From: Marchantia polymorpha subsp. ruderalis | Lineage: Eukaryota; Streptophyta; Marchantiopsida; Marchantiales; Marchantiaceae | Reading direction: 5' to 3' | DNA length: 64,000 bases | Assembly (NCBI GenBank): GCA_037833965.1 | Contig: AP031352.1 | Coordinates: forward strand, 21,990,501 to 22,054,500 | In this document: in pieces, positions 20,184 to 32,002 of the stretch | Layout: the number at the start of each line of letters is the position of its first letter | Position numbering within the stretch: position 1 is the first letter of the stretch | Program-made: the position numbers and the translations under genes | The notes under the pieces: model-generated | What the model saw: only the letters and a program-made list of their open reading frames with translations | The model's database searches: none | Told to the model about the DNA's origin: nothing

Positions 20184-23100
20184 CTAATGCGTCGTAAGAA
20201 AATACCGGTTCCATTGCCGATCTTTAGACCTGCCGAGATCCTGATCGGTTTCAGGCAGCACAACAATCGGAGGGGATGATGTTTCGAAGACGTAGGAGCG
20301 AAATCCAGGGTGCAGAACAATGGCAGCGAGCAGTCCCCAGAAACCAATCAGAGCTCCGACAAGGAATGATATGTACCCATCCAGGGACAACATATCTCTC
20401 CAGATGCTATAGCGCTCTGCAGAATCTCGAGGGAACATCGATGTTGCATCGCCTGCACACACGGTGGTCAGAGGAGGCCCACAGAGGTCTGCATTTCCCA
20501 CGAACGACGAGTTGGGAAACTTGGTCATCGACTCGGGGATCGCTCCTGACAGATTATTGTACGATAGGTTCAGAATTCCCAGAAACCCCGCCGATGTGAA
20601 CGAGCTGGGAATGTCGCCACTGAGTTGGTTATGTGAGTAGTCCAGTTGATCGAGAAAGCGCAGACCTCCGATGTCAGACGCAATGGGCCCGCTGAAGGAG
20701 TTGTACGACAGATTCAGGAATCGTAATCCTTCCAGCTCGTAAAGCCGGTCGGGAATCGGGCCATGGAGGTTGTTGTTCGAGAAGTCCAAGTTGGTGTACG
20801 AGGCGATGACGGAGCTGTAGGTGGAGAAGCCATTCTTGAAATAGAAGTTCCACTCGTAGTGAGTGAACAAGCGGCCGTCATAGCCATCGGAAGGGCCGAA
20901 CTTGTTGAGAGTGCGATTGTTGTCGTTGTGTGCGGTTTTCATGCCCTCCAGATCGCCGATCGCTCGAGGCAGCGAGCCCGTGAACCGATTCCCGGACAGG
21001 TCCAGCAGCTGCAATTTGTCGAGGCGCCACACCCACGATGGAATCTCTCCGCTCAAGTCGTTCCCTCGGATGAGCAGCACTCTCAAGGGCGTCGGCGCCA
21101 TGCCCGGCACGTCGGGCAGAACTCCAGTGAACCCGTTGTTGCTCAGATCCAGCAGCTGCAGCGACACATTCTGCAGCGATTTGGGAAAGGGCCCTGTGAA
21201 ATTATTCTTGTTCAGAAGGATGAAGGTGTTGGGTGTCGAGGAGAAGTTGCTGAAGTCCACGGTGATCTCGCCGCTCAGATCGTTCCCGGCCAAATTGAAG
21301 AACTGGATGCGCCACAGGTTGCTCAGAGAGTCAGGGATTGGGCCACTCAGCTCGTTGTCGTTGAGAGCCAGGTACTCCAAGGTCGTCAGATTGCCAATCT
21401 CGGGAGGTATGGGGCCCTGCAGCGAGTTGAAGGCCAGGCTCAAAGACTCCAAGAATCTGAGCGAGCCGATCCAGGACGGGATCGTTCCTGTCACAGAGTT
21501 GTTCGACATCCACAAGCCCTGCAGATTGGACAAGTTTCTCAGGAACTCCGGCACGCCGCCGGTGAAATTATTCTGCGAGGTGTCGAAGCTCGTCAAGCTT
21601 GCGAGCTGGCCCATGCTCGCAGGAATGGACCCTGTGAAAGAGTTGTTCCGCAGGTACAGCGTGGTCAGGTTCACCAGAGATCCCATGGTCGACGGAATGC
21701 TGCCATTGAGCTTGTTGTTGTGCAGCCAAAGCTGCTGCAGACTCGATGCTTGGCCCACCGAGTCAGGAATCGGGCCGACCAGCAGGTTCGTGTCGAAGTG
21801 GACCTCTACCAGCGACATGCCCGGATGGAACAAGCTCGACGGGATGGTTCCCGAGAGGAAGTTGCTTCCGAAATTCAACCATATCATGTTCGTGAATGTG
21901 CCCAGGAACTCGGGGATAGGACCGCTGAGAGTGTTCAGGGCGAAGCTCAGATGAACCATGCTCTTCAATCGAGAGAACTCGTCGGGGACGGATCCCGACA
22001 ACTTGTTCACGTCGAAATTGAGGTAGGTCAGGTTTTGCAGAGAGCCCAATTCGCGCGGCAGCGGACCTGAGACTTTGTTGCCCCATCCTTCGAGCCTCTC
22101 GAGCGACGAGCAGTTGCCAAAGCTCGAGGGCAGCGGCCCTGAGATGCTGTTATTCGAGAAGCGGATGTCCAAGAGCTTGGAGCATCTTCCGATGGACGAT
22201 GGAATTTTCCCGCTCAGTCTGTTCCACTCGGGCCAAAACACTCTGATGTTCGGAAACATCGAGCAGAATGATTCAGGAATGGAGCCATTCAAGAAGTTGA
22301 AGTCCAACTTGAGCACCTGCACGCTGGAAAAATCTCCAGACTTGACCCTCTGAGGAAACGTGCCAATGAACGAGTTCAGGGATAACAAGATCGTTTCCAG
22401 CTGACGAAGCTGGCTCAAGATGTCCCAAGGGATTTCTCCCGACAGCTTATTATTACTGAGATTTATTGTCTTCAAAGCCGATAGATTGGTCAAGCTGGCT
22501 GGTATGTTCCCAGTAAGAGAGTTATCGTTCAGTGAGAAGCTCGTCAGCGACACCAGCCGGCCCACATCTTGAGGAATTGGGCCGGACAGGAGGTTGCTGC
22601 TGAGGTTGAGAACCTGAAGCAAGGGCAGATCACAAAGCTCTGGAGGAATCGGGCCAGTAAGCAAATTCTTCTTGACGTCGAGGAATTTCAGCTGTTTTAG
22701 GCTGCCGATGTCACTGGGAATGGCTCCGCTCAAGTTGTTGTTCGAGAGGTTCAGCAGATTCAAGTTGGTGAGGTTGCCGAAGATTCCTGGTGGGAAATTG
22801 CCTCCCAGAGTGGGGTTGGAGAAGAGCTGCAAGGTTTCGAGCTTGCGGCACTCGCCTAGAGTGGAAGGAATACTTCCTGAAATGTTGCTCCCACCGATTT
22901 GTAAGTCACGGAGCTCCGAGCAAGAGCCGATACTGGCTGGAATGGACCCATTGAGGCCCGGGTTGCCTACAATGTGAAGAGTGGTGAGCTGCTTCAACTG
23001 ATCAATCTCTGAAGGTATAACTCCGAAGAAAGAGTTGTTGCTCAGGTCCAAGATAGAGAGCAGCTGCAGACTTCCTATCGAAGATGAAATGTTCCCTACC

Positions 23101-23228
23101 AAGCCGAATCCGGACATGTTGAGAGAAACCACTCGCTGGAGGCTGGCATCGCAGCTGACGCCCGACCAAGAGCAAAATTGAGAAATTTCTTTATTATTCC
23201 AGTCCTCGATCGCTGCCAGGGGATCCAT
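20184..23228 (-). CDS. LRR receptor-like protein without kinase (RLP)
   Basis: An uninterrupted 1014-codon frame. Residues 1-40 are the LRR N-terminal cap with WSGVSC. About thirty plant-type 24-residue LRRs (pattern LxxLxLSxNxLSGxIPxxIGxL) follow to about residue 900, broken near 765-805 by an island rich in charged and aromatic residues (HYEWNFYFKNG). Then come a cap with LCGPPLTTVC, a transmembrane helix (GYISFLVGALIGFWGLLAAI, about 950-972) and a short tail with no kinase. Such RLPs sit in the plasma membrane and signal through partner kinases such as SOBIR1/BAK1, in defence or development. The ATG at 23228 is probably not the true start. The frame is open to 23306 and contains CGDCRQILLDIKQEIE, the usual beginning of the cap, after a possible acceptor at 23299-23300. 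A signal peptide must come from an upstream exon that I could not find. It is the best preserved gene of the unit. Confidence 0.9.
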   Translation of the reverse strand: MDPLAAIEDWNNKEISQFCSWSGVSCDASLQRVVSLNMSGFGLVGNISSSIGSLQLLSILDLSNNSFFGVIPSEIDQLKQLTTLHIVGNPGLNGSIPASIGSCSELRDLQIGGSNISGSIPSTLGECRKLETLQLFSNPTLGGNFPPGIFGNLTNLNLLNLSNNNLSGAIPSDIGSLKQLKFLDVKKNLLTGPIPPELCDLPLLQVLNLSSNLLSGPIPQDVGRLVSLTSFSLNDNSLTGNIPASLTNLSALKTINLSNNKLSGEIPWDILSQLRQLETILLSLNSFIGTFPQRVKSGDFSSVQVLKLDFNFLNGSIPESFCSMFPNIRVFWPEWNRLSGKIPSSIGRCSKLLDIRFSNNSISGPLPSSFGNCSSLERLEGWGNKVSGPLPRELGSLQNLTYLNFDVNKLSGSVPDEFSRLKSMVHLSFALNTLSGPIPEFLGTFTNMIWLNFGSNFLSGTIPSSLFHPGMSLVEVHFDTNLLVGPIPDSVGQASSLQQLWLHNNKLNGSIPSTMGSLVNLTTLYLRNNSFTGSIPASMGQLASLTSFDTSQNNFTGGVPEFLRNLSNLQGLWMSNNSVTGTIPSWIGSLRFLESLSLAFNSLQGPIPPEIGNLTTLEYLALNDNELSGPIPDSLSNLWRIQFFNLAGNDLSGEITVDFSNFSSTPNTFILLNKNNFTGPFPKSLQNVSLQLLDLSNNGFTGVLPDVPGMAPTPLRVLLIRGNDLSGEIPSWVWRLDKLQLLDLSGNRFTGSLPRAIGDLEGMKTAHNDNNRTLNKFGPSDGYDGRLFTHYEWNFYFKNGFSTYSSVIASYTNLDFSNNNLHGPIPDRLYELEGLRFLNLSYNSFSGPIASDIGGLRFLDQLDYSHNQLSGDIPSSFTSAGFLGILNLSYNNLSGAIPESMTKFPNSSFVGNADLCGPPLTTVCAGDATSMFPRDSAERYSIWRDMLSLDGYISFLVGALIGFWGLLAAIVLHPGFRSYVFETSSPPIVVLPETDQDLGRSKDRQWNRYFLTTH

Positions 23229-23298
23229 CTCGATTTCCTGCTTGATGTCCAGCAGGATTTGTCTGCAGTCCCCACAATTTTCATAACAAACGTCAATA

Positions 23299-24790
23299 CT
23301 GGCACATTAATCAAAAGAAATTCACGCGCTGCTACTCTTTCAGTACCAACATGCTGGTCCCAAACTTGTTTCACGCAAGACAAATTCGAAAATTACAACT
23401 TGTGTCAGAAAAAGACTTGCTCCCCTCACGTAGGAAAAAGCTCGTTTCAGGTAGACATGTTTGCCTCTCAGAATCGTCACTCGTCATCGCATTCAGATAC
23501 ACGTTCAGACATCTACAACCTACACTCGAAAGTTTTAATATGAAAATTTGTCTGGACAGAGACAAGTCTCCGAGATCGTAGTATTATACATGCGGAATTG
23601 AGCTAGAGTATCATAAGAGCTTGTAAAGGTTTTGGGTGTCTCACCCATCATTAACCGTGTTGTTCTGCAGCTGCTGAGCAGAACTGACCTCAAGAAGCAC
23701 AGAGACCCCTAGTATACATATTATGTGCGAAATCCCGAGGAAGGGAAGGAGTTTTAGCGCTCCGACGCCACCCATTGTCGCACTCGTGGCCTTCCTGCAA
23801 TTCGCATTCTTCGATCATGCCTTAAATTCTAATCGACCAACCGACATACATCCGAGTTCGAAAGTATGATCAGAACTGAATTGCCTCTTAGAAAGCTGCT
23901 CGGTGACAGGTACTCGATGGAAACACAACGGTGAAGCTGGAACAGTCTGGACAGGTAACACTGCATCATGTGTTTGAATGTACACTGTGAGGATGTGCAA
24001 ATCGTCGGGAGAGATTCTGAATCTGTTTAAACTGAGGCAGTCCCGTTCGAAAACGAAGCAACAGTGACTAAATTTTCTAATCTTAACCTGAAAGAAGTCC
24101 TCTCAGCCGCCCCTTTGTTTACCTGTGGTCTTTCCTTGTCCACATGTGCTGGTTTCATTTTTTATATTTGAAGAATATTCGGACACATTATATTGCTATA
24201 TATTCTTCATATTTGAAGAATAAGCTCAATCAGGAGGATCGTATGCATGTCTCGACAGAAGACATAGCGTACTTTAGTATGCGCTACTATCAGAAAGATT
24301 TATTTATACGTGGAAAGTCACCGTGGAAGGATAACATAAACAAGACAAATCTCACAGCGATTGTAAACGCATGTGAGGAGTTATTCCTCTGTACTGTCCA
24401 TGTTATTCGTAGAGATAGTTTCTGATGGTATTTCGAGTGAAGTGTCTGATGGGACGTCTGCAAACTCATCTGTCGGGGACTGTAAGACCCGTGTCCTCCA
24501 AGGGTGGAAAGCCTGGCAGTGCAAGTTCGTTGCCACGCTTTGGACGAGAAAGTGAAGGAGAAATCGAATTAAATTTCTACCATCTACCTCTCTTTCGTTG
24601 GGAACAGTACTCAATCATAGTCCAATGTTGACGTCTCCCATTACTTTCCTTTTGACGATGGAAGTGGCGACCCTAATATCATATCCAAGAGCAGACGTTC
24701 TGGCTTTGAGTTTTTCAGGCCATGTTTCTCATATTTAGATAGACATCTACTCATGAGTTCTAACTTACATGTTCTAATTCAAATATATCT
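23299..24790. other. Upstream region of the LRR gene, no gene recognised
   Basis: Should contain the 5' exon and promoter of the LRR gene, but I found no convincing signal-peptide exon on the minus strand. Plus-strand 24144-24425 is open for 93 codons without a known domain. A small palindrome (tattcttca facing tgaagaata) lies near 24200, with one arm also repeated near 24162. Copy at 49066-50557. Confidence 0.5.
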
Positions 24791-25242
24791 AGTATAGTCA
24801 CTAATACTTGAAGTTTTTAGGTGAGCATAAAATATTTTCCGTAAAGATGTTTATGAGTATTTTCATTTCACGATAAGTGTGATGGAACTCCCAATCAGCA
24901 TTGTATCCATGTAGACCCGTGATAATTCAGATCCAAAATTGACTCACTGGCGTAGAGACTCGAATGCCTGCGGCTGCCTCAGGCGGTTCACCAGCGCGCT
25001 GAATGCGTGCGACAGGTCGAACCACTTGAGGATGGGGCAGTAGCCTACACGCAGTCGGCAAAAGTGAATCGGAAGGTGTTCCGTGGAGGCGTCATCGTCG
25101 TCGACACTGAGGTCTGCCTGGTGAACTTCAGCCAGCATCTGGTGAAGATGTTTCCTTGCTGTTGATTCCTTTCCGCCACAGAGGACTGTACCCATACAAG
25201 CGCAGCTTTCTCCAGCAATCGAGTCTTGGGAGTGCGGTTAGG
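24791..25242. repeat. Local repeat block V
   Basis: Fuller partner of V' at 1026-1474 and 26793-27241. On the minus strand an 83-codon frame (25195-24944; ATG start, contains AEVHQADLSVDDDDAS and FDLSHAFSALVNRL) is intact here but shifted in V' by a 2-bp deletion. I do not recognise this frame. Copy at 50558-51009. Confidence 0.75.
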
Positions 25243-25287
25243 GTTTTCGTCCAGCCAGAATGCTGGTTCCTCTATTTCTAAAAAGTT

Positions 25288-25819
25288 CATATAGCGGTGG
25301 ATGACTATGTACGGGAACAGGGGGATGATGCCCCCCACGATGTAAGCCCCCGCGATCGTCAGCGCGCTCTGCAACGCCCTTCCGGGGTCCGGTTTCTCCA
25401 GCCCCAGCTCGAATCTGCCATCACCCACATCCCACTCACTCCCTCAGCTCCGGCTCCAGATTCAGGGCTCGACGCAAAATCTGACACGTTCTAATCGACC
25501 TCGCACTCGAGATAGCCGACGATTCATCTCAGACCCAATCCATCGACAAATCCCGAACTTCCCAAAACCAGCAAACAAATTCTCCTCCATCTAAACGAAT
25601 CTCAATCTAGCAAATTTGATCAGCAGAGAACGAAGCAGCCTCGCATTTCAATGCAGAGAAGAGTCTATGGCCCGAAGGAAGGAAATTGAACATGCTTTGG
25701 GGTTTCACGGAGAGCTCGTCAGAGATTCGCGCTCAGATGTCTCGTACGTACCTCATCATGAAGTCGACCCACGCATCGGGGCGCTTTCGGAGAGCGTTCA
25801 GGACATTCCGTACCAATTC
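25288..25819 (-). pseudogene. VIT1: VIT1-like vacuolar iron transporter fragment, two exons
   Basis: The upstream exon at 25819-25752 encodes NALRKRPDAWVDFMMR and ends at a GTACGT donor. The downstream exon starts at 25414 after GGCAG and encodes FELGLEKPDPGRALQSALTI, then AGAYIVGGIIPLFPYIVIH. Joined, the phase is exact and gives the DFMMRFELGLEKP...LPY segment typical of plant VIT1/CCC1-family transporters, which load Fe2+ into the vacuole against protons. This segment spans the end of the cytosolic metal-binding region and the next membrane helix. No N-terminal helices or last helix are present: similarity fades after about 25288, where unrelated sequence follows in the same frame. Full VIT proteins are about 250 residues; here about 65. 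Considered a remnant. Copy at 51055-51586. Confidence 0.75.
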
Positions 25820-26771
25820 CTAATGGTGCGGACTGAGCCAGGATGAGAGTTTCGAAACGCTAGTCCAGACAACATCGGGCCAGAAGCAGAAACACAAGCC
25901 TAGACATTTGGCAGCCACTCCTGGTAAGATTGCCATAGCAATCTATCTGTTTCATCAACAGCCTGACAGACAAACCAACAGTTCGTTAACCTCTGTGAAA
26001 TATCTAACCTCTGTGAATTGATACAATAAGACAATCTAGACAATCTATGTAGTAAGTGAATGGATCCACAAATTCATAAATATGAAAATTAATCATAGTC
26101 TCACGGAGGTCACCTGATCAATCAGCCGATGATAACATGAAGCATTGATCTCTACCGTTTCTAGATCTGAACTCTATCTAAAGGTTTTGAAGAATGAAAC
26201 GACGCCCAAACCTTGACACTGTTACATCATTTCATGCAGTGGTGAGGATGGTTTAGAAGTGCTTTCGTTACCTTTCATATCGAGTTCCATCGATCAGACA
26301 GGCACTTTCCAGAGTCCAGAGTCACGCTCAAAGACTCTCACTCTGTTCCAGTCGAGGAGTATTGTTATAGGAACAAAAAGACATGCCCACGAGCTGAAAT
26401 TTAGGGGCGGTTCCCAATTAAAATCCGGTCTTGACCGGAGTTTTAATGATCTGTCATGACGTCATCTACAAGCATAACCTATGATTTTCTAGCAACTACT
26501 TCCACTTTTTCTTGCTGTAGTCCCTCTCTCTCTCTCTCCTTTCCGACCGAGTTCTTTGCAGTCGAGCTGCCTTTTCCTCATTCCTTCTCAATGTAAGAAA
26601 TAATTTGTATATGCCATTCTAACCCGAATGCCAACACAGGGACCGGCTCACTTGTCTACGAACAGCACGAGCCGGCTACATCCACACAGAGCAGGGAATC
26701 TCGGAATAACTTTTATGCCCTTGACTCCCTTCCGAAATACGATCAATTTTCTTTGTGGTCTGTCAACGAGG
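25738..26771. repeat. Local repeat block R1, unit copy 2
   Basis: Complete version of the block whose first bases are missing at the window start. It contains the VIT1-like 68-nt exon at its left end. Same block again at 51505-52538. Confidence 0.85.
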
Positions 26772-26792
26772 ATAGTATAACATAGTATATAT

Positions 26793-27241
26793 AGTATAGT
26801 CACTAATACTTGCAGTTTTCAGGTGAGCATAAAATTTTTCCGTAAAGATGTTTATGAGTATTTTCATTTCACGATAAGTGTGATGGAACTCCCAATCAGC
26901 ATTGCATCCATGTAGACCCGTGATAATTCAGATCCAAAATTGACTCACTGGCGTAGAGACTCGAATGCCTGCGGCTGCCTCAGGCGGTTCACCAGCGCGC
27001 TGAATGCGTGCGACAGGTCGAACCACTTGAGGATGGGGCAGTAGCCTACGCAGTCGGCAAAAGTGAATCGGAAGGTGTTCCGTGGAGGCGTCATCGTCGT
27101 CGACACTGAGGTCTGCCTGGTGAACTTCAGCCAGCATCTGGTGAAGATGTTTCCTTGCTGTTGATTCCTTTCCGCCACAGAGGACTGTACCCATACATGC
27201 GCAGCTTTCTCCAGCACTCGAGTCTTGGGAGTGCGGTTAGG
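26793..27241. repeat. Local repeat block V', unit copy 2
   Basis: Copy of 1026-1474. Third occurrence at 52560-53008. Confidence 0.8.
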
Positions 27242-28277
27242 TGTCTCGTACGTACCTCATCATGAAGTCGACCCACGCATCGGGGCGCTTTCGGAGAGCG
27301 TTCAGGACATTCCGTACCAATTCCTAATGGTGCGGACTGAGCCAGGATGAGAGTTTCGAAACGCTAGTCCAGACAACATCGGGCCAGAAGCAGAAACACA
27401 AGCCTAGACATTTGGCAGCCACTCCTGGTAAGATTGCCATAGCAATCTATCTGTTTCATCAACAGCCTGACAGACAAACCAACAGTTCGTTAACCTCTGT
27501 GAAATATCTAACCTCTGTGAATTGATACAATAAGACAATCTAGACAATCTATGTAGTAAGTGAATGGATCCACAAATTCATAAATATGAAAATTAATCAT
27601 AGTCTCACGGAGGTCACCTGATCAATCAGCCGATGATAACATGAAGCATTGATCTCTACCGTTTCTAGATCTGAACTCTATCTAAAGGTTTTGAAGAATG
27701 AAACGACGCCCAAACCTTGACACTGTTACATCATTTCATGCAGTGGTGAGGATGGTTTAGAAGTGCTTTCGTTACCTTTCATATCGAGTTCCATCGATCA
27801 GACAGGCACTTTCCAGAGTCCAGAGTCAAACTCATGGACTCTCACTCTGTTCCAGTCGAGGAGTATTGTTATAGGAACAAAAAGACATGCCCACGAGCTG
27901 AAATTTAGGGGCGGTTCCCAATTAAAATCCGGTCTTGACCGGAGTTTTAATGATCTGTGTCATGACGTCATCTACAAGCATAACCTATGATTTTCAAGCA
28001 ACTACTTCCACTTTTTCTTGCTGTAGTCCCTCTCTCTCTCTCTCCTTTCCGACCTAGTTCTTTGCAGTCGAGCTGCCTTTTCCTCATTCCTTCTGAATAT
28101 AAGAAATAATTGGTATATGCCATTCTAACCGGAATGCCAACACAGGACCCAGCTCACTTGTCTACGAACAGCACGAGCCGGCTACATCCACACAGAGCAG
28201 GGAACCTCGGAATAACTTTGATGCCCTTGACTCCCTTCCGAAATACGATCAATTTTCTTTGTGGTCTGTCGACGAGC
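27242..28277. repeat. Local repeat block R2, unit copy 2
   Basis: Copy of 1475-2510, with an orphan VIT1-like exon at 27256-27323. Third occurrence at 53009-54044. Confidence 0.85.
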
Positions 28278-31054
28278 ATTAAAGTTCCCCTCTCAAGCTC
28301 ACTTCACATATACTGGAACCGATCCTGGATGTATAATATAACATTTTTTTCTATTCTAGGTGCCCAACATAACTTCAATTGACGGTTTCCGCCCAAAATA
28401 GATGATAGTGTGATTGTACAGCCATTGGAGAAAAGTTTCATCTAAAAATTTCGTAGTTATCTAGAAGATGAAAACTTATAAATAAATACGAAACTATTAG
28501 ATGTAAGTTTTCTATGAATTTTCATCTTCTGATCTTCACATTATTTCACTCACCTCATGTCCAAAAAGGTCCGTCAAATCTCACACTCCAACTTCAGGAC
28601 TCTGCTCTCGAGAGAACGAGTTGGAAAGACTCGACCTATGTCTGTATGAATCATATGTCACAAGACAGTCCTATGACGAACGACTGACACATGTAACTCA
28701 TAGAACAGGCTCTCCGGTTAGTACTTGGCTCCCCTGTAGAAGCTGGATGCTCATTTACCTGAGACCAAGAGCTGGAATATCTTCTAAAAGGTACTCATGT
28801 TACATGCAAAAGTACGGCAGTACCCAGGAATAAGAAGAGAATGATTGTTTGTCATCCCCAGGAGAAGTCATAGAACTCGTATGTGGTAATAACACAGAGG
28901 TAGATTTCATTCACGAAACAATAACCAAGTAGTGCTGCAGTTGGTGGTGAGGATGGTTCATAAGTGCTTTCCTTGCCTTCCTGATCGAGTTCCATTGATT
29001 TGGAGTCACGCTCATGGACTCTCACACTGTTCCAGTCGAGGGGTCTTCGAAACACCATGAAGTGTGTATACCTCACCATGGGAACTCCAAACTACGGAAG
29101 GATCGAGGTCGATCGAGGTCAACCCACATGGAGACGAATTACGTCATATCATGGTTCAAGACACTGAAGCTAGAACAACTCGGCCATTCACGTTAATATA
29201 TCTTGTGGCAGAAGACAAGAACTGTTCAGCACTTCACGTCAGTGACAGTTGAGAAACTTACATATCCGTCGATTAGGTTCTAATAACCAGTGATAAATAA
29301 AAACAAGATCCCAGGCAGCACTTGAAGCTGCAGCACAAAATAATAACGTACAATGCTCTTGCATTCAGCTACTGGCCGTGAAATTAGAAGATATTGTGGC
29401 AGAAAAAAAAAAGGAGTACTCAGCTTTTTTTTTACTGCAAGAGTTAGTGATGACAAGTTAGGTCAAACATCCCAGTTCCTTTGCGTTGAAAGGTCCATGG
29501 CAGGCAGACGGTTATCCAATGTCACCAAGCCCTGGTTCTTGACATTAAATCTCCGACAGAGTATTCATCCTCAGCCAGCAAGAGTTGTTTCAGGATCGAC
29601 CGAGTAAATTTTGAACAGGTGCATTACAATATGTATCAACCGACATTAACAAGCATCTGCGAAAGTTGCAGTGGGATAAAACCTTGAATAACCTTAAAAC
29701 ATCGCAATTCTACCGAGACCCACATTCACTCCAAAGCACATAGGTCGTAGATTAGTGCAAAAGAATCCATGAGATGAAATTCACTGTCATCCACGACTAA
29801 CAGTTAGTAATCATTTTCAAAATTAAAGAAAGCCGTTCAATTCTGTACATGTCAAGTACTACGAAGCTTGCCCATATACATTTCGTTTCGCGAATCAATG
29901 CACGAATGAGAGCCTGCACAGGGAGGTTCAGAGGTGCAGAGTGAAGTTCTTCTACCGCGACCCCCACATACTGCATACTAAGGCAAGAGCCTACCTGAAC
30001 CGGAGGTCACCGGTGCCACAACGTGTCGCCCAAATTTGAAATTCGTCACATTCGAAAACTCGGAAAGTGCAGCCAGGGTTTCAAGTTTCAATGCTCGAGC
30101 ACCTAAGTCAAACAAATTGTGCTCGAGAAACATCGAGTAGGACTTGTTTGACTCAAGTGCTCGATCCTCGACTGCGCACCCTACCTCTCCAGCTCCATGT
30201 GAGAAGATCACACAGATAGCTAAGAAAACCTGCAGGGATTTTCGGGAACGACCTCAAGTTTCTTGCGAAGAAGGCAAACCTATGTCGGATTGTGGTGGCA
30301 ATCTGAAGCTCTTCGATTGTGATCGCATTCTGAACCTGTCGGAATTATTCATCGAGACATGATGAAACAGACCAGTCTCTGGCGAGGATCAGGTTAGTGT
30401 TGCCCAATCTTCGTTGCCCCGGCTGCAATCCCTCGCTCAACAGATGTGTGGAGCCTTCCTGTGAAGTCTCTATATTTTGTCCCATTTTGTCAGAAATTTG
30501 CTTCTGCAGATGCGCAGACCAACAACTAGTCTCACCTGCGTCCGAGGTCAACCCAATTTAAGTCATGTGAAGGAAACAGCAGGCGATTCTAATTTTCTAG
30601 ACCCCTCGAGATATGGATCAGCCCGGCGGGAAACTTCCATATTAAGTATCGACCTAATCTACTTATTGTCTCACACACAATTCATAATTCAGTGGTGGCA
30701 CGCCATGCCCCTGACACGAGAGAGAGCAGTGTGGGTGACCGAATTCCATAACAGAATCTGCAACTCTCTGTCCAATTCAAACGAGCAGAGTACTATAAAC
30801 CCAGTCTTCATTGTAGCCCCCAAAGTTGTATTGCAAAATTCCCAAGTACGGTTCTGACGTGACTGATCTCACGCCTTTCTTAGGCGTGAGGTCTATTATA
30901 AACAACAGGGAGGGAGGGGATCTGCCGGCGATGATTAATAGTTCTGGTGATTCGCTTGGTCCGGTTCATTAAAGAAGTCCAGATTTGGTATTCGCTAGAT
31001 TAATTAATGTTTTGTTCTAGGTTTTGCAACCGTCGTCCTTGACGTGTCCTCTGC

Positions 31055-31720
31055 ATGGAGGACACGTCAGATGACCTTCACATTCACATTACTGCGTATA
31101 AAGGTCGTTTGTTACTCGCCATGGATTGGAGTAATATTGAGCTGGATGGTAGGAGCTATGAAGGCAACTTTCTCCGTCATCCAATGGTCCAGAGAATGGA
31201 TGAATCTCTGATGAGGAGATTCATCCATATGGGACTTCGAGGATGGCTAACTTTTCAAAGTTTTCGGTGCAGGAGGCAGTGATTTGTTCTTCGTCTTCGA
31301 CACGGGGGTTCATATCGAGATAGGAGGTGAATACGAATACCTTGAGGTGGCGAGATACTGGCCGAAACTAGACTTGATGGTATTTTTACCGGAACTTCCT
31401 AATCAAGATCTATTGGAAAATAAATACTGGATTTTCGAGCCGGAATTCTTCTATGACCCGTGGTATGCAATTATTACCTCGCCCGGAGTAAATGCAGAGC
31501 AGGGATGGATAACACAGCAGCAGAGACATCTGTAGTAGGAGGTGGGGGATTCTCTCATAGAAGAGAGCGTAGTGGAAGTCCGAAGAGAGGTTATCGGAGT
31601 TTCAGCACAGATGAGTTCACCGAGATATATATATGTCTTTTGGACTACACCCATTTTAACAACTGGGATGCTAAATTGGGTTCATGTCGGTCTGGATTGG
31701 GCTGGTTGTTTTTGAAATAA
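31055..31720 (+). pseudogene. Unrecognised coding remnant, unit copy 2
   Basis: Copy of 5288-5953 with the same three frames; see that entry. Confidence 0.3.
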
Positions 31721-32002
31721 AACAAAGTTTTTTTATTCTTTGTTGGCACTCTCATCTTCACTCCCTATAAATGTTGATGCGTTATAAATAAGAATGTTCA
31801 TCATAATGAGTGTTAAATAAAGTGAAACTCGATATGCAAACATCTTTCCCTTTCATTGACATTTCTAGCAAATTTGTACTCAACGGGTAGTACTTGTGAT
31901 GATGGTTAGCCACAGGAATTTTTGTGTCTCAATTATTCCACAACAACGGAGATTTTTCATTTGTATCAAAGTGGAATTATGTGAAGGTTCGTGAAAGAAT
32001 CT

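Larger units (their letters stand above)
1..25767. repeat. Macro-tandem repeat, copy 1 (25,767 bp)
   Basis: The sequence at position 1 recurs at 25768 and again at 51535, always in direct orientation, so the period is 25,767 bp. All recognisable features (LRR gene, F-box remnants, palindrome cluster, telomere-like motif) recur at exactly this spacing. The phase is arbitrary because the window begins within the array; the true amplification breakpoint cannot be placed. Copy 1 differs from copies 2 and 3 at 2714 (G instead of A), the only difference I found. Confidence 0.97.

Noticed and set aside
20763-22070. Long plus-strand frame (435 codons) opposite the LRR gene, and another (350 codons) at 20902-21954
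   Set aside because: Antisense frames kept open by the repetitive LRR codon pattern. Their sequences are low-complexity mirrors of the repeat and have no domain of their own.
1-25767. Organelle, viral or bacterial origin of the unit
   Set aside because: Spliceosomal introns, plant nuclear gene families and TTTAGGG motifs point to nuclear DNA. No viral or prokaryotic genes were recognised.
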